64,000 nt of DNA from Nannochloropsis salina CCMP1776 (lineage: Eukaryota; Sar; Eustigmatophyceae; Eustigmatales; Monodopsidaceae). The DNA is taken from the NCBI GenBank assembly GCA_004565275.1, contig SDOX01000093.1, positions 1 to 64,000 of the forward strand, in the 5' to 3' direction. This document shows positions 37,830 to 49,400 of the stretch, piece by piece. Each line of letters begins with the position of its first letter. Positions within the stretch are counted from its first letter, which is position 1. The notes under the pieces are model-generated. The model saw only the letters and a list, made by a program, of their open reading frames with translations. It had not been told where the DNA came from and did not search any database. The position numbers were made by a program, and so were the translations under genes.

Positions 37830-40800
37830 ATGGAGCCCACTGCGGGGGTCGTAGCAGCGTCCGCAGGTGCGACAACGCCAGCGGATGTGTTTGGGGCGCT
37901 TGGGATTGGAGGACCACCAATTGAGGCGGCGATGGCCTTCCACCGTTGGCTCCAAGGGGAAGAGGCGGGATTGGACGAGCCCAGGCCACGCAGCAGCTCC
38001 ATATACTTCCAACCGGAGGGAGGGATCATGTCGGGGCATGGCGTGCTGGAGGATACTCTGTCGTTGTTCATGGTGCAGGTGAGGCGGGGAAAGGATGGGG
38101 AGGGAGTGGGCTTCTCTGTTACGATCCTACTGACCCTCCTCTCGGATTCGGTGGGGCTTCCCAGGCGGTCATCATCATCACAGTGACACGCTTGCTCTCT
38201 TTGGGCACCAAATGCCTGAAGCAGCCGCGCGTCATCATGGAGGTGGTGGGGGGCATCCTCCTGGGTGCGTGACAGGAAGCAGGGCTGGGAGGGAGGGAGA
38301 AGGGAGAGAGAGAGGGAGGGAGGAAGGGAGGGGGGGAGGAAGGGACGGTGGCGGTGGACACCCATCTCCCTGACACGGCTGACCCCATCTCCCCCCCCTC
38401 CACTCCAGGTCCGTCTGCCCTCGGACATATCCCCGGGTATCTTGACACGGTTTTCCCGAGCCAGTCCCTCGGATACCTAGCGCTGGTCGCCAACATCGGC
38501 CTCGTCCTCTACCTCTTCCTCGTCGGCGTTGAGCTGGACCCCGAGGTGCCTAGTCCCGCGGATCGGGGGAAGGGAGCGGCCTGGGGGGGAGGGGCAGGAT
38601 CCCACGGTGACTCTGACCCCCCGCTTCTCTCTCCTTTCCTTGTACTCCGCGCGCCTTCTTCCAGGTCCTCCGTCGCAACGGGCACAAAGCGGTCTCGATC
38701 GCCGTGGTTGGGATCGCCATCCCCTTCGGCATGGGCTGCCTCATCTCCCCCCTCCTCTTCAACAAGCTCCTCATCAAGGAGCCCGGGTAAGCGGGGAGGA
38801 TGGAAGCGGGGGCAGAAAGGAGAAGGGAGCAGGCTCCTCCCAGTCGGATGATGCTAGTCGGCCTTTCTCGGCAATTTTCGTTGATTCGTGTCTTTTCCCG
38901 GGCCCAACCGTCGCCGTGTGGGCCCCTGGTTTGCGTGACTTGAGGCGCCCAAGTCCTCCCTTTCCACGTCCGACACCCCCCATCGCTCTCTCGCGTGCTC
39001 CCCCCCCCTGATCTCACACTCGCCCGCTCGATCTGCCGCTTTCCGCGCTCGCCACCTTGACAAGGACCCGTCGCCTCGCTCAAGCACCCTCTTTCCCTTT
39101 CTCCCTCCCTCCCCTCTCGTCGTCCCCACAGGTACGAAGGCGCCGCCTACAGCTCCTTCCTCGTCTTTGTGGGCGTGGCCATGTCTATCACCGCCTTCCC
39201 CGTTCTCGCCCGCATCCTCCTGGAGTCCAAGCTCATCCTCTCCACGGCCGGTGCGCCCCCCCTCCCTCTCGATTTGGAAATCTGCGCTCGGACTTTGCGT
39301 CGACCCGGATCGGCCACCCTCGCTTTCGAGCCCTAAGCCCCTCCCTCCCTCCCTCCCTCCCTCCCTCCCTCCCTCCCTCTAGGCGTCATGACCATGGGGG
39401 CCGCGGCTCTGAACGACGCGATCGCCTGGTGCTTGCTGGTCTTGGCGCTTTCCATCGTCCACTCTGGGGAGAATAAACTGACAGCTCTCTATGTCTTCCT
39501 CGCCATCGCGGCCTACGCCACTTGTGAGGGAGGGAGGGAGGGAGGGAGGGAGGGAGGAAGAGAAGGAGGGAGGTAGAGAGGTAGAGGCGGGGGGGAAAGA
39601 GAGCGGACGGGGAGGACTGCCTCCTTCCTTTTGTGCCCGTCATGCCATAGGGTCGGTCCATCTCTCGCCCTATCCGCCTCTCACCCCCCTCCCTCCCCAC
39701 CTTCTCTTTCCCCCCCGCCCCTGCCTCCCTCCCCATCGCCTTCTCCAATTTCCTCCAGTCCTTTTTGTCGTGATTCGGCCCGGCCTTCAAGGAGTCGTCC
39801 GATGGGTGGAAATGACAGGTATGCCTCTTCCCTCCCTCCCTCCCTCCCTCCCTCCCTCCCTCCCTCCCTCCCTCTCTCCCTCCCTTCTTCGGTCCCTTGC
39901 CTGACCGTGAGGATTCTCCCCATTCAAAAGCCTCCACTGTTCATTAACAAACCCCTCAAACCCCTCTTTCCCCCCCTCTCACCCTCCCTGCCTTCCCCTT
40001 CCCCTTCCCCTCCTCTCCTCCTTGTCCCTGGTCAGGCTCCTCCTCCCTCCGCTCCCTCCTCTTCGCCCTCCTCATCTGCTGCATCTTCCTCTCCGCCTGG
40101 ATCACTGCCTTCCTCGGGGTAGGGGGGCAGAGTTCAGGAAGGGAGGGAGGAAGGGAGGGAGGAAGGGAGGGAGGAAGGGAGGGAGGAAGGGAGGGAGGGA
40201 TATGTGGAGCGTCGAAAGTGAGCAGTAACCGCTCGGGGCTCAGCGTCCTCATGCCTTCGTGACCCTCCCTCCCTCCCTCCCTCCCTCCCTCCTTCTTTAG
40301 GTGCACGCCATCTTCGGCTCGTTCCTAGTGGGGATGATCATGCCCCGGGACGGCAAGTTCACGCTGCACATGTGCGAGAAGATCGACGACCTGGTCAGCA
40401 ACATCTTCCTGCCCCTCTACTTCGCCTTGTCGGGTACGGAGCACTGGGAGTGCGGGAGGGAGGACGGGAGGGAGGGACGGGGGAAAGCGGACAAGGCCGC
40501 AAGGGGTCATGCTTCCTCTCTCTGTCCTTTAGGTTCATCCCCCGCACGGTCCCCCCCCCCTTCCCCTTCCCCTCCCTCAGGCCTCAAGACGGACGTGGGC
40601 TCCATCAGCCACGCCATCGGGGGGGCGATGCTCCTCCTCGTCATCCTGGTGGCCACCGCCGGGAAGTTCATCGGTTGCGCAGGTACCCCCCCTTCCCTGG
40701 CTGTGGACCTCCTTGCCTGCTCACGTCGGTCTCCCGGACCGTGCCTGCGGGCTCAGACCTCCCTCCATTCTCATCCTGTGCTCGGGCGAGACGCCTTCCC

Positions 40801-43800
40801 TCCCCATCCTCACTTCCAGCGTGTCCCCAGGCCCTCCTATCTCGAGGGTCATCTCCCCCGTCCCTGCTTATCGATTCACAAAGAACATCCCTCAGCCTGA
40901 TCGCACACTCCTTACTGGATACTCCCCCCTCTTCCCTTCCCCCCCCCGACCTCGCTGATCGCCGTCCACGGATCGCCCTCCCATGCCACCCCTAGGTCCT
41001 TCCCCCCCTCCTCACCCCCCCCCCCTTTCCCTACCCTCGCCCTCCTTCACCCTCTTCGCCTCCGTAGGCACGGCGCGTCTAAACGGCATTCCCTGGCGGG
41101 AGTCCTGCGTGATCGGCGTCTTGATGAACACGAGGTAAGGCCGAAGGGGATGGGAGGTAGGTAGGTAGGTAGGTAGGTAGGTAGGTAGGTAGGTAGGTAG
41201 GTAGGTAGGTAGGTAGGTAGGGAGGTCTCTTTCCTGAGCCGGGAGGGAGGTCGGTCTTTTTCCTGGACCCTCCTACTCCTTGCTTGTGTCACCCGCCTTC
41301 GCGTTACAAGCGATCCAGCCACCATCAATTCCAGTTTCCCTCCCACGGGACTATCTCCCCCCACCCCCACCACCCTTAAACCAACCCTCATCCCCCGTCC
41401 TTACCCTCCCTCCCTCGGCCCCTCATCCCCCGCAGGGGCCTCGTCGAGCTCATCGTCCTCAATCTTGGCCTTCAGGCAAAGATCTTGGACGTGGAAATCT
41501 TTACCATCATGGTCATGATGGCCCTCATTACCGTGCGTGGCCACTCCCTCCCTCCCTCCCTCCCTCTTCCCCTCCCTCCCTAGCTTTCTTACTTTTTCCC
41601 TGTCCCCTGATTAACGATTCGGATGCATAATCCCATACGAATATTTCATGATATATGTCCTCATACGCGAATACAATGAGCTGATTTTCAACTTCGAGTC
41701 TTTTCCCGCCTTCCCTCCCTCGCTTCCTCCCCCCTTCCCTCTCTCCCTCCCACCCTCCCTCTCTCCCTCCCACCCTCCCTCGTTCCAGACATGCATCACC
41801 AGCCCCGTCGTCGAATTCATCTACCCGCCCAGCCTGCGCTTGCAAGCTTCGATGGACTCCCTCAAGGTTGGAACCGGGAGGAGGGAGGAAGGGAGGGAGG
41901 AGGGGAAGGAGGGGTGAAGGAAGGGAAGGAGGGAGCGAAGACGGGCTGGGTGGGGGCGCCCGAACTCAATACCACATCTCTCTCTTCCGCACGGCAGGCC
42001 ATGGGGGCGGTGGTCACTCCGGGAGGGACGGCAGTCACCGAGGAGGGCGTGGTGATCGAAAACGATATGGGTGCGGCACATCCCACCCTCCCTCCCTCCC
42101 TCCTCCCGCCCTGTCCCCCCCGCCTTCTCGCTACCTTCTTGTCCCTCCCGACCCGCACTCACCTCCTACCCGTCTCCCTCTCCCTCCCCTCCCTCCGTCG
42201 GTCCCTCAGTCGAGCCCACCCCCCGTACTCACGTCCAGGGCGAAGGCTCTTTCCAAGCGGCCTTGTCGGCGGAGGAGGGGGAAAGGCGGCCCATGGTCGA
42301 GACGACAGGAGGGGGCGGTGAGCACTGCCCTTCCTTCCTCCCTCCCTCCCTCCCTCCCTCCCTCCCTCCCTCCCTCCCTCCCTCCCTCCCTCCCTCAGCC
42401 TCCTCCTCCTTGGATCGCCTCATTCGCGCGGGTCGCCCTCCTTCTTGACCCCTCTCCCTCCCCTTCCCTTCCCCTTCCTCCCTGCCCTCCTCTTTCCCAG
42501 TCACGGGGTGGCTGCAGCGCCAGCGCGCCAAGGGCGTGGTCGGCCGAGGCCTGATGATGATAAAGAGGCCCACTCCCTCCGCACAGCGGCTCAAGGAATC
42601 GCTCATGAGTCGGTGCGCTTCGGACCCTCCTCTCTCCCCTCCTTCCTCCGCGCAGTAGCCTTCCCTCCCCGCGTGCCCCCCTTCTCTTGCCCTCCCTATC
42701 CATCCCTTTGCGGCCTCATCTTCCCCCTCCCACCCTCCCTCCCTTCTTCCCTCCCTCCCTCCCTCTCCAGTACTTGGCGCGTAGGCGTCGTCATCGAACG
42801 GATGAAGGACCTGCCCGAGACCATGTCCCTCCTCTACCTCTTCGCACCCATCTACAGCAACAATAGCCAGGTACCTCTCCTTTCCTCCCTTCCTCCCTGC
42901 CTCTGCCCCTATCTCTCCCTCCTTCCCTCCGTCCACCAGGCCCTTCGTCGCGTCCGCTCTCTCCTTCCATGTCCACACGCATTTTTTCGGCTCGAACCCG
43001 TTCCCCTCCCTCCCTCCCTCCCTCCCTCCCTCCCTCCTTCGTAGATGGACGTGACGGCTATGCACTTCATGGAGACAGAGCTCAACTTCAACGACGTCAT
43101 GATCGCCTCCCACCCCGAGAAGGTGCCTGGGCGGGAGTTTGGGCGAAGGAGAGAGGGAAGGGGAGGGAGGGAGGGAGGGAAGAAAGGAGGGAGCATCCTA
43201 CCCGTTCGCCTCAAGCTCCTCTCACGGCGCGAGACACCTCCCCCTCCCTCCCTCCCTCCCTCCCTCCCTCCCTCCCTCCCTCCCTCCCTCCCTCCCTCCG
43301 TCTTCCTCCCTCTCTTCCTCCCGCCCTCCCTCCTCCCCAGCTCTCCTCCCCCCGCCCGTGGCCTCAGCAGCAGCGGCCTCGCGAGCCACATGCACTCGAA
43401 CAGCAACAGCCTCGGGAAGGGGAGTAGGCCCCCTCGGATCCCCCTCCATCTCGCCCATAACCTCCGGTGCGTCTCTCCCTCCCTCCCCAGTCTCGGAGCT
43501 TTTTCCTCTCCTTCTCCCGCGTCTTCCCCGACTCCTCCTGTCAAATCCCTCTTCTTTGGTTTTCGGCCCCACCATGGGACACCACTAGCCTTGTCCCCCT
43601 TTACCCCAAACCCAAGGGAATCAGTCTCTGCGCCTCACACTTCCCCCAGCGGTCCTTCCCCGAAAGAAAGACTCGCACTGCCCTCCTTCTCCCCCTTCCT
43701 TTTCACGCTCGCCCTCTCATCTCACTGCCCGCTCGTCCGCCCCTCTCCTCCCCTCCCCCTGGGCGATGATGCCCCGCCCGCCATGTTTTTTTCCCTGACG

Positions 43801-45282
43801 CGACTTTCCTTCCCCCTTCTTCCTTCTCCACAGCTCGCCCTCTCCTGCCGTGGCCGAAGAGAGCGCGGGGAGCGGAGGGCGGGACCGTCATCACAGCTAT
43901 GCTTCTTACTCCCCGACGGCGGCGGTTTTGCGCGGGGTGGCCGATAAAGTGCAGCGTTTCGGAGAGGGCGTCAGGTACGGAGGGCGGGAGGGAGAGGGAG
44001 AGGAAACGTGGAGGGTAAGGGATCGGCTTCTCTGTTTAAGGAGGGGGTGATGCTGGAGGGGTGGGAGGCGCGGTGGGAGGAGGAGGAGGAGATGGCGAGG
44101 GGTTGTCTTTGTTCACGTTTCTTCCTCGTTTTCCCTCCTGATGCAGGAACTCGACGCTTTCGCGCAATTTTTCCTCAAACAAGCTCCACAAAGATGGAGC
44201 CGAGGCCCGGGAGAGGGAAGGAGGGAGGGAGAGCAGCACGAGTCGGGCCGACCGACGCGACAGCAGCAACGTCCATCCGGGGAGCACGTCCTCCCTGAAC
44301 GCCTTGCCATCTCTAGACTCCCACCACCACAAGCATCACAAGGGTATATCCGCAGCTTGTTCCTCCTTTCCCTTCCTCCCTTCCTTCCTTCCCTCCCGTT
44401 TCTTCCACCTGCCCCTGGCTTCTTGCGACCTGAGCCTCTCCTCTTCTCCTTGACAGGCGTCCAGGAGTTCGGCGTGATCGGGGAAGAGTTGTACTCCCGG
44501 ATGGACATCGAGGCCTTTCTGATGATCGTGCGCGGATTCCAGCCCGCAGGTGCGCGGGCGGAAGGAAGGGGGGGCGAGTACCAAGTCGCCTGGGGCAGGG
44601 CGTGGGCGGGTTGGAGACAAGAGCAGTGGAGTGTTCGCTGGGGCGCATTCTAGGGACTGACAGCAATTCCCTTCCTGCCCTTTTCCCTCCGTCCCCTCCC
44701 TTCTCCCTCCTTCCCTCCTTCGTTTTGCCCTCCCCCACAGAACCCGCCACCACGAGCACTAGCAGTGTCAAACTTGAGAGGCCCACAGCATTGCGCGCCG
44801 CTGCTGCCGCTGCGGTCGCTTCCTCCAAAACAGTCCCTCCAGCCCTGGGGCTAGGGGGAGGCGGAGGAGGATTGGAGGGAGGGAGGGAGGGGGGAAGGGA
44901 GGCAGGGAGCAGCCTTCCACCCTTGTCCAAGGCTACCTTTCAGCCACCGTCCCCAATGTGAGTGCAAGGAAGAGTAGGAGGGAGGGCGAGGAGGGAGGCG
45001 TCGAGCGTGAAAGCTTGCAGGAATACACCGGGTCTAAGATTGTTCCCTCTTCTCACGGACAGGCCCACGGCCTTATCCGTGAAAATCCGGAGTGTGGTGG
45101 CATCCGAGGAGGGAAAGGCGGGGGGAGGGAAAGAGGAGTCGAAAGGGACGGGAACTGCCGGTGGCCCCGAGACCGTGCTGGCGAGAAGAAGAAGAGAGGA
45201 AGATGGAGAGACGGAGGTCAGGCGGGGACCAGGCGGCGTGCGTGATGGGATCAATGGGGCGGGCCACGAAGGGAGGTTGTGA
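37830..45282 (+). CDS. CPA2-type cation/H+ antiporter (CHX/KefB-like), 24 exons
   Basis: Membrane exchanger of monovalent cations for protons. Exons: 37830-38078, 38165-38264, 38409-38545, 38665-38786, 39132-39250, 39383-39523, 39759-39818, 40036-40118, 40301-40433, 40581-40682, 41068-41134, 41436-41532, 41789-41866, 41998-42070, 42210-42317, 42501-42612, 42771-42870, 43045-43122, 43341-43466, 43834-43974, 44147-44343, 44457-44549, 44741-44957 and 45063-45282. Landmarks: TRLLSLGTKCLKQPRVIMEV, VVGGILLGPSALG, LYLFLVGVELDP, SITAFPVLARIL, the ion-site region MGAAALNDAIAWCLL, GSFLVGMIMPR and NTRGLVELIVLNLG. A cytosolic tail ends with EFGVIGEELYS. Exons 1-18 (653 codons) and 19-24 are each in phase, but the junction 18/19 is not. 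The sequence expected there (VLF-GGPD to DLFIVG of CHX proteins) is absent and lies at 50074-50864. With it, the protein would be 1119 residues. Confidence 0.85.
41155..41222. repeat. (TAGG)n microsatellite in antiporter intron 11
   Basis: About 16 near-perfect copies of TAGG follow the donor of intron 11. A shorter TAGG run occurs at about 48820-48842 in the neighbouring gene. Confidence 0.95.
43123..43340 (+). other. Suspicious antiporter intron, phase-breaking junction
   Basis: The interval starts with a donor (AAG|GTGCCT) and ends with an acceptor (CCCCAG), with a GGGA tract and then a long CCCT tract between. Splicing it joins phase 0 to an exon whose open frame needs phase 2. In the joined frame a TAG appears about 28 codons later. 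The four exons at 50074-50864 enter at phase 0 and leave at phase 2, so they fit exactly here. The likely join point lies within the repeat tracts. Confidence 0.7.
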
Positions 45283-46482
45283 TTTGTCGGCGACGGAGTA
45301 GATTCGGGATGGGGGGTACGAGGGTATGGCTCAGGGCAGCGACTGGTACCGAAAAACGCTGAGTGCCAGTCACAAGGGCGTGGTGAGGGCCATAGCAATA
45401 GAGACAGGGTAGTAGCCTGCAGGCGTATGGTCGCGCGCGTGCGAGGGTCGGACAAGGAGCTTCATGGGACCGTAACATGTGCTAGAAGCCTAATGCCTCT
45501 TTCGGCGCGGACACGTAGGCACCGGAATGCGGGTAAATGCGAAGCATCCTAAGGCTACATGGCACTTTTAGATGTCGCTCGCATACGAGAAATAGAGGGA
45601 AGTTTTAGTGGAAATATATTCTTGTGCGGAGGGGGAAAGGGGTACAGCAGCCAGTGTGTCGGTGGTCGACAGTTCGTAAATTTTGCTTTCACATGACTCA
45701 AGGATAAAATCAATTGACCTTGCCAACACGTGCGTGGTGGGGGAAAATCGGGTGCCGTGGCCCTCCATGGATGGTACTGGGTGTTTGTGTATACTTCCAA
45801 TCCTTTCGGATAGGTCACATTAAAAGCAGAGGGGCGCGTTAAAGAGGGAAATAGTACACGGCATGACTGACCTTTCTTTCTTCAAGCAAAACAATCGCTT
45901 CAAATGCTTTCCACGTATCGCTTGTTGTCCATCCACTATCTTCCTTTCCCTGCCTTCTCGTGACCTAAATCGTTTTCTCGCCCTCCTAGAGGGGGCGCAA
46001 GCTTTGGCTCTCTTCTGTCTTTCATTTCAACCTTCTTCAATTACCTGTGCGAGTCTTTGCTGCGAGTCTGGTCATCATATGCATCGGTGCAGCCTCCGTT
46101 CTCATCAGTTTCCGTCCCCGCTCACCCACTCGTCTGCCCTACTCTATCCATGCCGCTCGTCTCCTCCTCTATATGAAAGGGAATCTACCAAGGCCGCAGT
46201 ACCTCTTGCTACACATTAAGACGTGAAGAAATATAGCAATCCTTGAAAGCAGAGCACAATTTCGTGCATAAAATCCCGATACGGCAGAAAGTACGTTTTG
46301 TCGAGTAGAGACTTTCAAATGCTAAAAAAAATCCTCTCAAATGCTACGTTTCTATCTAACATTCCTCTCAAATTGCAGGTGTGGGCAAAGCTCGGGTGTG
46401 ATGCCGCACCAAAATGGCGGAATTGGCCACCTGTGAAGAATCATACGAGACAAAGCGTCAAACAAGGATACCCTCTACCCCT
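45283..46482. other. Intergenic region between convergent genes
   Basis: Lies between the 3' end of the antiporter gene (+) and the 3' end of the F-box/LRR gene (-). Several short frames on both strands have no domain, signal or splice support. No RNA gene recognised. Confidence 0.5.
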
Positions 46483-49400
46483 TCACCTTCTCTCTTTCAT
46501 TTCCTCCTCCCCCTTCCTCGTCCCTTCCCCTCTGACCTTAAGGCGGTTCTCGGTGTCGGCGTCCAGGATCTCGCCTTCGTCCAATATAGCCAGCATGCGC
46601 AGGCGTGGCAGGCTTTGCGAAGCCTGAGTGATCCGGTGTGGGAGAGAGAGGTAAGAGGGCTCAGGCCATGTGACGTGCCCGATCCATGAGCGCTGTCCTC
46701 AGGGAAGCCATCCGTCCCTCGCTCCTCCGAGCTTCGACGCGAAAAAAGCGACGCCCCTACCTCCCAAAGAAGGCTGGTTCCAATCCTCATACATGTGGAC
46801 TCGTCTCCTCTCATCACACGCCTCTCCCTACGCCCTATCGTTGGCCTATCCTTGGCGGCTTGCACTACTACTGCGTCTCTCATTCTCTCCGATTTACCTG
46901 CAAGAGGAGCGCCTGTACGGTCTCCAGCTGTCTCTCTTCATCCTTTCCATGCGTCAGAGAGACGTAGAGGTGCCGGAGGGTGCCCAAGGGAGGAGAGGTA
47001 GGGGTGGTGGCCGGGAAGGAGGAAGAAGGGGAGGGGGGAGGAGCTCGGAGGCTGAGAATTTTGAGGACAGAGCCCAGGCCACCGGCCCCGATGTGCGTGT
47101 TGCGGACATCCAGACGCCTGTGATTGCGTGGTTGGATGGTGAGGCGGGGGGGAGATATTGGGGAAGGGAAGGGCGCATCCTGTGGGAGGGAAAGCAGCAC
47201 AGGGAACAATGGGACCACATCGTTTCCCCGCCCGCCCCTCCTCCTCTCCCTCCATCCCCTACCGAAGCGCGGGCATGACCCTGTGCTTGACGAGTGAGGT
47301 GAGGAGTTGACTGGCCCCAAAGGGGGAGAGCCGGTTTCCGTGCAGATTCAGGGTCTGAAGGCGGGGAAAGAGGGGGCCTACGGACGAGGAAGGGGGGGAG
47401 GGCGAGGCGCGAGCGGCCCCGATGCGCCTACGATGTCGTGGGTGATTCGAAGCAAGGGGGGAAGCGCGCAAATTGATTTTTAGACGCAGATTTAGATTGA
47501 AGCTAGTCCGCGGACGAAACGTTTCGTGGGCGTCATAGACGCCCTCCCTCCCTCCCTCCCTCCCTCCCTCCCTCCCTCCCTCCCTCCCTACCTGAGCGCC
47601 TGCATGGCCGGCCACCCCACACAATTGAAGTTGTAAATCAAGCTTTCGCTCTCGTTTCCAAGTGAGAGATGGACGAGAGAGGGGAGGCAGCGTGCATACA
47701 GCAGGTCCTCGAAGTCTGCGGAGGTGACGCCTGAGGGAGGGAAGGTGGGAGGGTTGGAAGGAGGGAGGGAGGGAAGGAAAGAGATGAGGTTGGACGACGT
47801 GAATGTGACGCGATGATTGCAAGAGAAAGACAGGACACAATTTTCAGCCTCGCGCACAAAGCGACCTCGTTCTCTTCCACCCATCAGTCCCCTTCCCCGT
47901 TCCCTCCCTCATTCCCTCTCTCCCCGCCTGTCCTCCTTACCCGTATTCCTCAAAGAGAGGTCTTCCAAGCGGGCTAGGACTCCGCCCTTCCTGATTCCTT
48001 CCTCCAGCAGCACCCGCAGAAGCTCGAGGCGCCCGGAGCGGGAGTGAGGGAAGAGGGAGGGCGAAGAGGAGAGGTCGTTCAGGTGGAAAGTTCGTAAGGA
48101 AGGGAAGGCGCCTGGGGGGTAAGCAAGAGGGGAGGAGGAGGGGAAGGAGGGAGGGAGGGAGAGGCGGATGGAAGATGGAAGCGTGACTCATACCGAAAGG
48201 AAGGGGTGTATGAAAAGGGGAATAGAAAGGAGGGACGCAAAATCAGAGCAACAGATGATGTGAAGGATACAAAAGAGCTGGTGAAGCGCAAATGGGAGCA
48301 TATCCCTCCCATCTTTCCGCCCTCCCTCCCTCCCTCCCTACCTACCTTCCTTAAGCATGTGCGCCAGTTCCATGAGCTGAGGCATGAGTTCGTCTCCGTT
48401 CAAGCGGCCCAGGCGAAGGTGTCGCATCTAGGGAGGGAGGAAGGGGGGGAGGAAGGGAGGGAGGATGGGAGGGAGGGCGGGAGGGAGGGCGGGAGGGCGG
48501 GGAGCGTGGAGGGGAATCGAAAATTTTATGGGGGGGCAACGTCCTGTGGCAACAAAGAGAGCCTGCACGCGTCCTTTCTTCTTGTTTCCATCCCATCCAT
48601 GACCTTCCTCTTTCTCTCCTCCACCTCCTTGCCCTCCGGTCCCTCCCTCCGCCCCTACCTCCGAGCCCCTCGCCCTCAGCATTTTGTTCATGGCGGCGAA
48701 GGAGAGTGGGGAGAGGAACTCGCCCACGGCCAGGGAGGAGAGGGAGGACGAGGAGGCGAGCGCGTCGAAGACGGGGCTGGGGGGGGGGCAGGGAAGGAGG
48801 GAGGGAGGGAGGGAGGTAAGTAGGTAGGTAGGTAGGTAGGTAGGAGAGGAAAAAGAAGGGTTGGCCTCCTAGATGAATGACAAGTCGAGGTCAAATGGTC
48901 CATGGGACAGCAGGAAAAAGAAGAGAAAAACAATGCGATGAGCTCTCCATCCCTTCCTTTCCTCCTATCCCCCCGCTCCTTCCATTCTTCCTCTTTCCCC
49001 TTCCCCCTGCACCCCCCTCCCTCCCTCCCTCCCTCCCTCCCTCTACCCACCTCAAGGCATCTGTCTGGATCCAGACCATCTCTGAGACGGGAACCTCCTC
49101 CCCCGCCCCGACCTCGAAGCGAAGCTCCTCGGGCAAGAGGGCCAGGTGGACGAGGGAGCGGAGGTGTCCGTGCTGGAGGAGGGAGAGAGGGAGGGAGGGA
49201 GGAAGGGAGGAAGGAGAGGAAGGGAGGGAGGAAGCTGAGGACGTCGTCTCGATGTGGCCTTCCAAGGGAAACAAGTCGATTGCAATCAAAACCCCTCCCT
49301 CCCTCCTTCCTTCCCTCCCCCCCTCCCTCCCCCTTTCCTCTCCCCCCTACCGCAATAGCAGCGGCGAGGGGACCTCCTTCCACCTCTTGCTCTGCTTCCT

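Noticed and set aside
42336-43300. Long open frames made of repeated PPSLPPS or GREGGRE
   Set aside because: They arise from GGGA/CCCT microsatellites, which stay open in all frames because four-base units recur every 12 bases; they are intron sequence.
43341-43466. A single-base insertion in the C-run of exon 19 as the cause of the antiporter frame break
   Set aside because: Removing one base would fix the frame, but it would not restore the missing conserved tail segment. The displaced exon block explains both the phase and the missing sequence.
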